Below, in pieces: positions 1 through 7,750 of a stretch of 64,000 bases of DNA. Numbering within the stretch: the first letter of the stretch is position 1; each line of letters starts with the position of its first letter. The notes beneath the pieces are model-generated. The model saw only the letters and a list, made by a program, of their open reading frames with translations, ran no database searches and was not told the DNA's origin. This DNA is from CAZUHB01 sp964620445 (GTDB lineage: Bacteria > Planctomycetota > B15-G4 > CAYZWU01), in assembly GCA_964620445.1 (NCBI GenBank), contig CAZUHB010000001.1, positions 62,001 to 126,000 on the forward strand, given 5' to 3'. The position numbers and the translations under genes are program-made.

Positions 1-618
1 ATCGCCATAGCCACCGGCAACGAACTGCCCGAGGCCCACACCTATCTGGCGCTCATCCTCCTCGACGAGGGGCGTTTTCGAGCGGCCGTGCGGGAGTACA
101 GGGTCGCCATCCGCATGACGGGTGCGCGCGATCCCAAGCCGTTGAAAGAGCTCGCCCAGATCCTCGACCGGCAGGAGGTGCACGGCGCGGCGCTGAAATA
201 CTACGAGATGGCTTTCAAGGCGGGAGACCGGTCGTGCTCGACATTGTCGGCCCTCTCCCGACTCTGCGAGAAGGCCGGTCTCGAGCGCGAGGCGGTCGAG
301 TACTTCTCCATGCTCAAGAGGGGCGACAGGTTCGACGCCGAGGTCCTCTTCGAAACCGCCAAGAGGTATACCCATTCGAATATCGACGACATCTGTGATC
401 CGGCCAAGGGGCTCGAACTGGCGCGGATCCTCGCCGACGACACCGACTGGCGCCACGCGGGAGTGCTCGACACGCTGGCGGCGGCCTACGCGAAGCTGGG
501 CGATTTCAAGACGGCCGCCGATGTCCAGATGAGCGCCATCACCCTCATGCCGACGGACAGCCCGATCCTGCCTTTGCTCGAGGAACGTTTGAGACGCTTC
601 GAGGGAATGGGAGATTGA
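1..618 (+). CDS. TPR-repeat protein, 5'-truncated by the window edge
   Basis: The frame is open from the first base and ends in TGA, giving the last 205 residues of a larger protein. The visible part is almost entirely helical with TPR-like spacing: small residues and aromatic positions recur in stretches such as AALKYYEMAFKAG, EAVEYFSMLKRGD and LDTLAAAYAKLGDFKTAADV. TPR domains are protein-interaction scaffolds. No catalytic motif is visible and the N-terminal part, which may hold a signal peptide or membrane anchor, lies outside the window. It is followed by about 180 bases containing a promoter candidate for the ClC gene. The repeat assignment is fairly safe; the biological role is unknown. 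Confidence 0.75.
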   Translation: MAIATGNELPEAHTYLALILLDEGRFRAAVREYRVAIRMTGARDPKPLKELAQILDRQEVHGAALKYYEMAFKAGDRSCSTLSALSRLCEKAGLEREAVEYFSMLKRGDRFDAEVLFETAKRYTHSNIDDICDPAKGLELARILADDTDWRHAGVLDTLAAAYAKLGDFKTAADVQMSAITLMPTDSPILPLLEERLRRFEGMGD

Positions 619-688
619 CCGGGGGCCGGACCGCCGTTTCGGATCGCATTTCGCGGCCGCCCCCGAGGCGGTTGAAGAAGAATTCGTT

Positions 689-715
689 TTGAACCGACCG
701 TACTCCCTGTAAAAT
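689..715 (+). promoter_or_regulatory. Candidate sigma70-type promoter for the ClC gene
   Basis: TTGAAC at 689-694 and TAAAAT at 710-715 are separated by 15 bases. The site lies about 80 bases upstream of the ClC start in an otherwise unassigned gap. The spacer is shorter than the usual optimum, so this is a moderate call from pattern alone. Confidence 0.4.
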
Positions 716-796
716 GTCCCGTTTTCATGCCTCCCCCGAAATCGGAGAGAGCTGTGAGCGTCTCCTCGGGGGCTCGGCTTCGGGAGTGGTCTCGAG

Positions 797-2839
797 ATGA
801 TTTCCCCTGTACTGAGGCGGATTGCGAGTCCTTTCAAAAGGTCCGAGTACTCCTTCATGATCGTGGTGGCCGTCGCCATCGGCGTGCTGGGAGGCTTCGG
901 TGCGATTCTCTTTCGCAAGCTCATTTCGCTCATCCGGCTCGCCGGTTTCGGCAAGGGAGACTATTCGCTCGACTTTTATTTCGGCCTCGACTGGTGGATC
1001 GTCTTGCTGATCCCGGCGGCGGGCGGTCTGGTGGTGGGGCCGATCGTCTATTTCTTCGCGCGCGAGGCCAAGGGCCACGGTGTTCCCGAGGTCATGGAGG
1101 CGGTGGCGTTGAAGCAAGGCGTCATCCGCAAGCGCATCGTGTTCGCCAAGACGCTCGCTTCGGCCGTATCGATCGGCTCCGGGGGATCGGTGGGGCGCGA
1201 GGGGCCGATCGTCCAGATCGGATCGGCGATCGGATCGTCGCTCGGGCAGATCCTGCGCGTGTCGCGCACCAGGCTGCGCACCATGGTGGGATGCGGTGCC
1301 GCCGCGGGCGTGGCCGCCACCTTCAATGCGCCTGTGGCAGGTGTGCTCTTCGCGCTCGAGGTGATCCTCGGCGATTTCGGGGTGCGGCGCTTCACGCCGA
1401 TCGTGATCTCGTCGGTCATCGCCACCGCGATCTCCCACCATTTTTTGGGCAACACGCCGGCATTCGAGATCGCCGTGACCTACGAGATGGTTTCGCCCTT
1501 CGAACTCCTCTCCTACTCGGCGCTCGGAGTGGCGGCCGGTCTGGTGGCGGTTCTTTTTATCAAACTCCTCTACTTCTCCGAGGACCTTTTCGAGAAACTC
1601 ACTTTCCCGTCCCTTCTCAAGCCTGCCCTGGGCGGCCTGATGATCGGAGCGATCGGTCTGAAGTTCCCACATATTTTCGGGGTGGGTTACGAGACGATCG
1701 AGCTGTCGCTCAATGCGGAGCTCGCCTGGAATGCGCTCCTTCTGCTCGTGGTCGTCAAACTGATCGCAACGAGCCTCACCATCGGGTCGGGCGGGTCGGG
1801 AGGAATTTTCGCCCCCTCCCTCTTCATCGGCGCCGTGCTCGGCGGAGCGCTGGGACACGTTTTCCACGTTCTCTTTCCCGAACTCACGGCCGGGCCGGGG
1901 GCCTACGCGCTGGTCGGGATGGGCGCTGTGGTGTCGGCGGCCACTCACGCGCCGCTCACGTCGATCATGATCATTTTCGAAATGACCAACGACTACAAGA
2001 TCATCCTTCCCCTCATGATCTCCTGCATCGTGGGCAACCTCTTCGCCACGCGTATCGAGGCAAACTCGATCTACACGATGAAGCTGTTCCGCCGCGGACT
2101 CAATCTTTTCAGGGGGCGCGATGTGGATCTTCTCAAATCCCTCCGGGTCGGGTCCGTCCTGTCATCGCAATTTTTCTCCATCGGCCAGAGCACGCACCTC
2201 GGCGCCATGCTTCAGCTCATGGTCAAGCATCCGAACACCTATTTCTACGTGACCGACAAGAATGGCCTTTTGAAGGGTATCGTGGCAGTCGACGATCTCC
2301 GTCAGGTGATCCTGGAGAGCGGCGCCCTCGAGAACATCCTCATCGCCCAGGACGTGATGATCGAAGACGTTCCGAGGATCGACCAGAACGAGAGGCTGGA
2401 CAGGATCATGCGTCTCTTTGGAACGACGCGATGGGAAGAACTCCCCGTGGTCGAGGGAGGGGACAGCATGCGGCTCATCGGGGTTGTCACGCGACGGTCC
2501 CTGATCAGCGCATACAACAGCGAGGTGCTCAAGCGGGATGCCGTCGGCGAGGTCCTGGGCGGGATCAGCTCGGCCGCTGAAACAGGACCGGTTCTTCTTT
2601 CCGACGGCGTCGCCATCGCCGAGGTCGAGGCCCCGGGCTGGATGGTGGGAAAGACGCTCGCCAACCTGAACCTGCGCCGCAAGCGGGGAATCCAGGTCTT
2701 GATGATCAACCCGAAAACCGACGCCTCGTCCACCGTGGAATCCCCTCAACTCGTGCCGAAACCGGACCACGTGATCCGATTGGGTGACAACCTCCTCATC
2801 CTGGGGCCGGCCGACGAGATCTCTAAATTGTCATCGTGA
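797..2839 (+). CDS. ClC-family chloride channel/transporter with CBS pair and C-terminal TrkA-C-like domain
   Basis: This 680-aa inner-membrane protein should move chloride or related anions. The ClC core fills residues 15-430. The selectivity motifs are visible: GHGVPE at 93-98, GREGP at 133-137 with the gating Glu135, and GGIFAP at 335-340. In the segment NAPVAGVLFALEVI the position matching E. coli Glu203, the internal proton glutamate, is Val, which fits a channel-like or non-proton-coupled member better than a classical exchanger. Two CBS motifs follow at about 445-575, then a TrkA-C-like ligand domain at about 590-675 with VIRLGDNLLILGP, so activity is probably controlled by a nucleotide or other ligand. 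Its 3' end overlaps the convergent recombinase gene by 9 bases. Family assignment is strong. Confidence 0.95.
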   Translation: MISPVLRRIASPFKRSEYSFMIVVAVAIGVLGGFGAILFRKLISLIRLAGFGKGDYSLDFYFGLDWWIVLLIPAAGGLVVGPIVYFFAREAKGHGVPEVMEAVALKQGVIRKRIVFAKTLASAVSIGSGGSVGREGPIVQIGSAIGSSLGQILRVSRTRLRTMVGCGAAAGVAATFNAPVAGVLFALEVILGDFGVRRFTPIVISSVIATAISHHFLGNTPAFEIAVTYEMVSPFELLSYSALGVAAGLVAVLFIKLLYFSEDLFEKLTFPSLLKPALGGLMIGAIGLKFPHIFGVGYETIELSLNAELAWNALLLLVVVKLIATSLTIGSGGSGGIFAPSLFIGAVLGGALGHVFHVLFPELTAGPGAYALVGMGAVVSAATHAPLTSIMIIFEMTNDYKIILPLMISCIVGNLFATRIEANSIYTMKLFRRGLNLFRGRDVDLLKSLRVGSVLSSQFFSIGQSTHLGAMLQLMVKHPNTYFYVTDKNGLLKGIVAVDDLRQVILESGALENILIAQDVMIEDVPRIDQNERLDRIMRLFGTTRWEELPVVEGGDSMRLIGVVTRRSLISAYNSEVLKRDAVGEVLGGISSAAETGPVLLSDGVAIAEVEAPGWMVGKTLANLNLRRKRGIQVLMINPKTDASSTVESPQLVPKPDHVIRLGDNLLILGPADEISKLSS

Positions 2840-3808
2840 TTCGCCGTCTTCTTCTCCGGTCTCTCGCGATCGGGGGTGGGTTTCACGATAGACCTTGCGC
2901 ATCTGGTCGGTTTCGACATGCGTGTATATCTGGGTGCTCGAGATGCGTTTGTGGCCCAGGAGTTCCTGCACCTCTCTCAGGTTCGCGCCCCGGTTGAGCA
3001 GGTGGGTGGCAAAGGAGTGGCGGATCGCGTGGGGTGAGATTTCCGGATTGAGTCCGTTCCGGATCAGGTAACCCTTGAGGATCCGGCGTACACTGCGTGT
3101 GGTCAGGCGCCGCGCTTTGCGCGCGTTGACGAAGAGCGCCGGTCGGTCGGGCGATGTCTGTCCGCCGACCAGGCTTTCGCGGGCACCGAGGTATGTGCGC
3201 AGAGCGTCGATCGCCGGGGCGCCGAGCATGGCGAGACGCTCCCGTTTCCCCTTGCCGCGCACCCGGAGGAATCCGGCGCGGAGATTCAGGTCCTCGAGGT
3301 CGGCTCCCACCGCCTCGCTCACGCGGACACCCGAAGCGTAAAGGACCTCGAGGATCGCCCGGTCGCGCAATCCGATGAATCCCTTCTCGGGCACCGATGT
3401 GATGAGGGTGAGCACTTCCTCCTCGGAAAGGAAGTTCGGCAGCTTGCGCGACCGGCGGGGGGAACGTATCAAGCCGGTAGGGTCTTTCTCGAGAACACCG
3501 CCCTGAACCAGAAAGCGGAAGAAGCTGCGCAGGGTGGAGACCTTGCGCGCCACCGTGCCACGGCTGCGGGCTCGATGGCCGTCCGTGCCCCGTCGCATCC
3601 GGGCCATGAATTCGCGGACGAGGAGATGATCCACCTCGGCCGGACGGTTGATTTTTCGCGTCCTGGCAAAGGATTTGAACTGTTCCAGATCGGAGCGGTA
3701 GTTCCGGACCGTGTGGGCCGAGAGGTTCCGCTCCTTCTCCAGATAATCGACGAATTCTCGTATCGCCCTGTCCATCGTCTCGACGAAGCCCTTGTTCGGG
3801 GTCTGCAT
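2831..3808 (-). CDS. Xer-type tyrosine recombinase
   Basis: The 325-aa protein has an N-terminal SAM-like phage-integrase domain (about 12-100) and a C-terminal catalytic domain. All tyrosine-recombinase active-site residues are present: Arg162 in ASGVR, Lys186 in RGKGKRE, His260 and Arg263 in HAIRHS, His286 in LLGHKRIS and Tyr295 in IYTHV. Length and motifs match XerC/XerD, which resolve chromosome dimers at dif. It cannot be assigned to XerC or XerD from one copy. There are no attachment site, excisionase or phage genes nearby, so a housekeeping role is more likely than an integrase. Met12 is an alternative start because the family N-terminus begins near there and no clear Shine-Dalgarno precedes Met1. 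Confidence 0.9.
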   Translation of the reverse strand: MQTPNKGFVETMDRAIREFVDYLEKERNLSAHTVRNYRSDLEQFKSFARTRKINRPAEVDHLLVREFMARMRRGTDGHRARSRGTVARKVSTLRSFFRFLVQGGVLEKDPTGLIRSPRRSRKLPNFLSEEEVLTLITSVPEKGFIGLRDRAILEVLYASGVRVSEAVGADLEDLNLRAGFLRVRGKGKRERLAMLGAPAIDALRTYLGARESLVGGQTSPDRPALFVNARKARRLTTRSVRRILKGYLIRNGLNPEISPHAIRHSFATHLLNRGANLREVQELLGHKRISSTQIYTHVETDQMRKVYRETHPRSRETGEEDGESR

Positions 3809-3811
3809 TTC

Positions 3812-3839
3812 TTGACAGTGAAGCCCGGAGTGCTAACAT
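3812..3839 (+). promoter_or_regulatory. Sigma70-type promoter for the secreted HEAT-like protein
   Basis: TTGACA (3812-3817) and TAACAT (3834-3839) are spaced by 16 bases. The site sits in the gap between the divergent recombinase and HEAT-like genes, about 75 bases upstream of the latter's start. Confidence 0.6.
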
Positions 3840-3913
3840 GATCGGAGGTTCAGACCGTTAGATACCGTCGCTTCGCAGCCAACCGCGCGTTTCGATAGTG
3901 CAAGGAGATTACC

Positions 3914-4708
3914 ATGATGGCTGGTCAAAAGGCATTGCTCATTTTCCTTTTCATATCCGTTTCGGTTCTCTTTACACTTTCTCCGAGCCATGCGCTTCCC
4001 CAGGAGGACGAGGCGGAGAAACCGTCGGCGGACGATATCTACAAGGAGTTGACCAAACTTTACAAGAACAAGCGTAATCTCGACGTGGAAACGATCGCGG
4101 CGCTCTTCCAGATCATCGACGAGTCGTACAAGGAGGCGGACAAATCGTCGAAGGGAAAGATGGCCAAGGGTGTCAAGAAGGTCTTCGACATCAGCAATCC
4201 CGATCCGAACCTCCTGAAGACCGCGGTCGGCACCCTCGTCGGTATGGGCAAGAACGGCAAAGACGCCCTCTGGTGGGCGCTGAATCACAAGAATCTCAAG
4301 GTGAGGAACAAGAAGGACAAGGAGGAGGCGAGGAATAAGACGGCGATCAAGGCCTTCATCATCGAAGGGATCGGGTTCAATGGCGAAAAGTCGTCGATCA
4401 AGAAATTGACCGACCTTCTGTGGGACGATGACATGAACATCGTCGTCGCCACCTGCAAAGCTCTCTCACAGTATTCCAAGATCCCTCTCAAGGAACGCAA
4501 GCCGATCGTCAAAGAACTGGTCAAGCGCTACGTGAACATCAATTCCATTTCCGTTGCCAATCCGAAACGCGATGACTACCGCCAGAATCTGCTGCAGGTG
4601 GAGGTGCCCTTCAACGAGGCATTGCGGGCACTGACTCTCAAGAGCCTGGAAGACGCTGTCGCATGGGAAAAGTGGTACAACGACAATAAAGGCAAGCCCA
4701 AATGGTAA
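3914..4708 (+). CDS. Secreted hypothetical protein with HEAT-like helical repeats
   Basis: The 264-aa product opens with a Sec signal peptide (hydrophobic LLIFLFISVSVLFTL, then SHALPQ, cleavage near residue 29). The mature part is lysine-rich and helical, with repeat-like units around NLLKTAVGTLVGMGKNGKDAL and KLTDLLWDDDMNIVVATCKALSQ that resemble HEAT/Armadillo units. AAGGAG lies 6 bases before ATG. The next gene starts directly after its stop codon, so the two are co-transcribed. No enzyme motif is seen. Two other HEAT-repeat envelope proteins occur in this window, which suggests the fold is much used by this organism at the cell surface. Confidence 0.7.
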   Translation: MMAGQKALLIFLFISVSVLFTLSPSHALPQEDEAEKPSADDIYKELTKLYKNKRNLDVETIAALFQIIDESYKEADKSSKGKMAKGVKKVFDISNPDPNLLKTAVGTLVGMGKNGKDALWWALNHKNLKVRNKKDKEEARNKTAIKAFIIEGIGFNGEKSSIKKLTDLLWDDDMNIVVATCKALSQYSKIPLKERKPIVKELVKRYVNINSISVANPKRDDYRQNLLQVEVPFNEALRALTLKSLEDAVAWEKWYNDNKGKPKW

Positions 4709-5926
4709 GTGGGCGGAAGGGAATCGGTCGTCCTCTTGCAAGGAGTCTACAAGTATTTCTATAAAAGGCTGATCCGGCCCATTTTCACGATCAGGAGTTC
4801 GCCCCACTCGATCGCCTTGGGAATGGCATTCGGTCTGTTCGTCGCGCTCACGCCCACCGTGGGTTTTCAGATGCTCATCGTCGTCGTGATCGGCACGCTG
4901 ATCAAGGCCAACCGGATCATTGCCGTCGTCGTGGTCTGGATCTCCAATCCGATCACCTTCATCCCCATGTATTATGGCTACTACTATCTCGGGGGACTGA
5001 TCGTCGGCGTCGATCTATGGACCTTCGACAACTTCTCGATGAAGTTCAATGAATTCCTGAGCACCGGTGAGAGCCAGGGGTACGGCTCAATGGTCAAGGA
5101 ATTCGGGAGCGAGATCTTCACTCCTCTCTGGGTGGGATCCCTGATCATCGCTCTCGCGGCAGCCATCCCGGCATATCCGTTGACCAGGTACGCGCTCAAA
5201 CGCGCGAAGCAGAAGAGGCAAGCCCTGTGGAAGGAAGCGCGCGCGCGCCACGCGGCCCGCAAGGAGGCGGAACGGGAAAACGCCCGGAAAGGGGACGGTT
5301 CGTCCGAGCCGCCCCGGGAGTCGAAGGCGCACTCCGCGCCAAGCAAGGAAAAACTGAACGTCATCGTGATCGCCGCCTTTTCGAGCATCCTCTTCGCCGG
5401 CTGCGCGAGGGGAGACGACGCGGTCGATCCGCAACGGCCGCAGAGCCCGCCCGAATCGACGATCTTGGCCACCCTCGGCCTGGACGGGGATCACCCACTT
5501 TTCGTGGAGATCGCCGATCACGGGAGCGAGAACCTGCACTACGCTTTTTTACGCATATACAATTTTTCAGACCGCCCCTACGAGATGGGCGATGTGAAGA
5601 ATTCCCTCACCGTCGAGATCGGCTCGGAAAAGCGCAATCTCGAGCCGCTCGAGGAGATTTTCGAGAGCGATCCGAGCCGAACAATCGAACTCCTTTCTCT
5701 GGCAACACCAGCCGGCACGATGCACCCGGGACACTGGACGAGGATTCCCCTCGCCTACGAGGGACCGGCGCTCGGTCTCGAGGATGCCAAAATTCTCTGG
5801 ACATCCGAAAATGGTGACACCATCTTGCCCCTTCGAGAAGTCAAAGTCGTGGACTGGGATCGTTTCGTTCGTGATCCCTCGACCGAGACATTGAATCTCT
5901 TGAAAAAGAGTCTCTTGAAGAAGTGA
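4709..5926 (+). CDS. DUF2062 membrane protein fused to a lipoprotein-like C-terminal domain
   Basis: Residues 1-165 match the DUF2062 family: a basic start (YKYFYKRLIRPIF), the GMAFGLFVALTPTVGFQ segment, and further hydrophobic spans around 65-95 and 140-160. A strongly charged Lys/Arg/Glu linker follows (about 167-215). Then comes a hydrophobic stretch VIVIAAFSSILFAGC that reads like a lipoprotein signal with a lipobox-type ending, leading into a 170-aa beta-rich domain. The frame is uninterrupted, so this is either a true fusion in which the second hydrophobic segment is a membrane anchor, or two proteins whose boundary is hidden. The GTG start directly abuts the upstream TAA and no strong Shine-Dalgarno is visible. 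Function unknown. Confidence 0.65.
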   Translation: MGGRESVVLLQGVYKYFYKRLIRPIFTIRSSPHSIALGMAFGLFVALTPTVGFQMLIVVVIGTLIKANRIIAVVVVWISNPITFIPMYYGYYYLGGLIVGVDLWTFDNFSMKFNEFLSTGESQGYGSMVKEFGSEIFTPLWVGSLIIALAAAIPAYPLTRYALKRAKQKRQALWKEARARHAARKEAERENARKGDGSSEPPRESKAHSAPSKEKLNVIVIAAFSSILFAGCARGDDAVDPQRPQSPPESTILATLGLDGDHPLFVEIADHGSENLHYAFLRIYNFSDRPYEMGDVKNSLTVEIGSEKRNLEPLEEIFESDPSRTIELLSLATPAGTMHPGHWTRIPLAYEGPALGLEDAKILWTSENGDTILPLREVKVVDWDRFVRDPSTETLNLLKKSLLKK

Positions 5927-5992
5927 TTAGATAATTCCTTGGAAATAAACAGATTCGGCCGACCGGAAAGGCCCGCTCGAGGAGGTTCTTTC

Positions 5993-7264
5993 GTGACAGA
6001 AAACTCTACGCCCCAGGAGATGAGCCGCTTGCTGTACGAGCTGGGTGAACAGCGACGCGGGGCGCGAAGCGTCCTTTTCTGGAGCTTCGGCCTAGCTCTG
6101 GCGGCTTTCGCCGGTCTCATGGTCTTCTTCATCCTCTATATCAACGCTGCCCGGACGAATCTCGAATTGTCCATTGCCGAGGGTTTGCCCGGATTCGGCC
6201 ACGAGGTGGCTGAACTGATCCGGACAGAGCTCAAAGAGGGCCGGGAATTCCAGCAGGAAATCGCCGACCTCGGCAACAAGGCCGCCCAGCTGGCCGAGCA
6301 GCTCGCCGCGGCCGAGGTCGAGATCGCCTCTCTCAAGAAAAAGGAGCGCGAGAACAAAAGGCTCCTCGATCTGCGGCGGGCCGAGCTGGACACCCAGAAA
6401 AAGATGTACGAAGAGCTCGTCTCTCTCATGGACACGACCCCGCAGGCGGCCGACGGATCAGCCGAACGGCCCGCGGACAGCGAGGATGGGCAAGACGGAA
6501 CGGAGGAGGCCGCGGCCACTCCTCTGCCCGAAGCCCGTCAGGTGATCGCCGAGGTGAACCAGCTCTTCGAGAGCGCCGGGCTGCGCAAGGTGCGGCTCGT
6601 CGAGTTCGTCGCGCTCAGCGAGAGGGGGCTCGAAAAGCCTGCCATCACCGTTCAAGAATTCAAGGGCGAACAGACGGCGGTCCTCAACCCGGGTTTTCTG
6701 AGCCTGTTCACGGAGGGTGACACGGTCCGCATCCGGAGCGGAGGTGGGGGAAATTTCACGCCCCTCGGAGGCCCGGCCCAGCCTCTCGAGGAGAAGGCTC
6801 TCGACGTGACGGTCACAGGTATCGCGGCCGAAAGGCTGCGACATTCCTGGCTGCGGCATCTCGCCGGGCTCGAACCCGTTGAGGCGGGATCGTCCTGGCG
6901 GTCGAACCCGGGAGAACCGGGCCACGACGATCTTCTCTCGAGCATCAACGACCTCCTCACCGTCGAGCGGGGGCGGCAGTTCCGTTTCTCGGCGATAGAG
7001 TCGGTCGAGGACAAGGAGTTGCGCAAGGTGTGCTTTTCGGAGTACGACAAGAAGGGGGATTTGAAAAAAACGGTCGAGGCAATAGGCTGCCAGATCAAGT
7101 TGTTCACAAAGGACCGATATGTGGAAGTCCAGTTCGAAGACGGCTTCATCGTTCAGGACAAGAAAAGGATCCCTTTTTACAACGACCAGTATCGGCTCAC
7201 GCTTCCCAATGTCGATCCTAAGGTCTGGCAAGAAGCCCAATTGGACTTCATTGTCGAGAAGTGA
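5993..7264 (+). CDS. Inner-membrane coiled-coil protein of unknown function
   Basis: The product is 423 aa from the GTG start, chosen because GGAGG lies 7 bases before it; an upstream TTG at 5939 has no such site. One transmembrane helix (about 28-50, SFGLALAAFAGLMVFFILYI) is followed by a long charged coiled coil (about 60-145: AAQLAEQLAAAEVEIASLKKKERENK), an acidic linker and a mixed alpha/beta C-terminal domain. The topology is one anchor with a periplasmic or cytoplasmic stalk and head. It follows the DUF2062 fusion by 66 bases on the same strand and may belong to that envelope operon. I do not recognise the head domain. Confidence 0.6.
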   Translation: MTENSTPQEMSRLLYELGEQRRGARSVLFWSFGLALAAFAGLMVFFILYINAARTNLELSIAEGLPGFGHEVAELIRTELKEGREFQQEIADLGNKAAQLAEQLAAAEVEIASLKKKERENKRLLDLRRAELDTQKKMYEELVSLMDTTPQAADGSAERPADSEDGQDGTEEAAATPLPEARQVIAEVNQLFESAGLRKVRLVEFVALSERGLEKPAITVQEFKGEQTAVLNPGFLSLFTEGDTVRIRSGGGGNFTPLGGPAQPLEEKALDVTVTGIAAERLRHSWLRHLAGLEPVEAGSSWRSNPGEPGHDDLLSSINDLLTVERGRQFRFSAIESVEDKELRKVCFSEYDKKGDLKKTVEAIGCQIKLFTKDRYVEVQFEDGFIVQDKKRIPFYNDQYRLTLPNVDPKVWQEAQLDFIVEK

Positions 7265-7271
7265 ACATCTA

Positions 7272-7300
7272 TTGACAAAATCTGGAGGGCCTCTTAAGAT
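7272..7300 (+). promoter_or_regulatory. Sigma70-type promoter starting the rny leader or a small RNA
   Basis: TTGACA at 7272-7277 and TAAGAT at 7295-7300 are separated by 17 bases, a near-consensus arrangement. Transcription would begin near 7307, about 440 bases upstream of the rny start codon. Confidence 0.6.
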
Positions 7301-7306
7301 AAGAAC

Positions 7307-7750
7307 AGAACTCTTTAACCCTCGAAATCGAGGGTTGTGGGGATTCGAATAGATCTGATGCGATTTTAACGGTTTTTTAAAAGACGTTTCCAGTTCACAG
7401 ACCCTGTTGATACAAGGCGAGTGCACTCTTATTGTGTTGAAGATAAGAAGGTTACGCTTTTTTTGTTGTCCCCGTCCAGGAGTCGGGTCGCCGCTCTTGA
7501 GATAGCGTCTGGAAACTGGTCCGATAATCCTCACTTCTTTTCCGAATCCCCTGCATGACAAATGCCGTGCGCTCCGTTGAGAGGTGCGCGGCGAGTAAAC
7601 GGGAAACGAGTCACTTCCACTTGTGGAAAAGAGTTCGTGACGTTTTCCGATTGTATCTAGAAATAGTCGGGAGGTGTGATGTTAGGAATAGCTAAGAGCG
7701 TCGCGATCCTCGATCTCGCTGCGTCCAGCGCCGCGGTGGAAGGGGATTTG
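7307..7750 (+). other. Long structured leader of rny, or an unannotated small RNA gene
   Basis: No open frame with coding character exists here. An 8-bp perfect hairpin (7317-7336, AACCCTCG/CGAGGGTT with loop AAAT) starts about 10 bases after the predicted transcription start. GTTTCCAG (7386-7393) can pair with CTGGAAAC (7509-7516), enclosing a palindrome GAGTGCACTC (7419-7428) and a T7 run at 7458-7464. A second strong hairpin lies at about 7602-7648 (TTCCAC-TT-GTGGAA inside GTCAC/GTGAC, extended by GGAAA/TTTCC). It does not show the signatures of tmRNA, RNase P or SRP RNA. It may be an autoregulatory leader for RNase Y or an independent RNA. Confidence 0.4.

Noticed and set aside
725..1948. 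Long antisense frame opposite the ClC gene
   Set aside because: It mirrors the ClC coding frame in a GC-rich region, its protein is Arg/His/Glu-rich without domain character, and it has no ribosome site. The same holds for other large antisense frames, for example opposite the propeller gene, the C25 protease genes, the NuoF-like gene and the barrel gene.
2831..3808. Tyrosine recombinase as evidence of a prophage or integrative element
   Set aside because: There are no attachment-site repeats, excisionase, relaxase or capsid genes, the neighbours are ordinary genes, and the protein has XerC/D length.
7317..7336. Hairpin as terminator of the upstream membrane gene
   Set aside because: The stem is perfect but lacks a T-run directly after it, and it lies about 10 bases downstream of a strong promoter, so a leader role is more likely.
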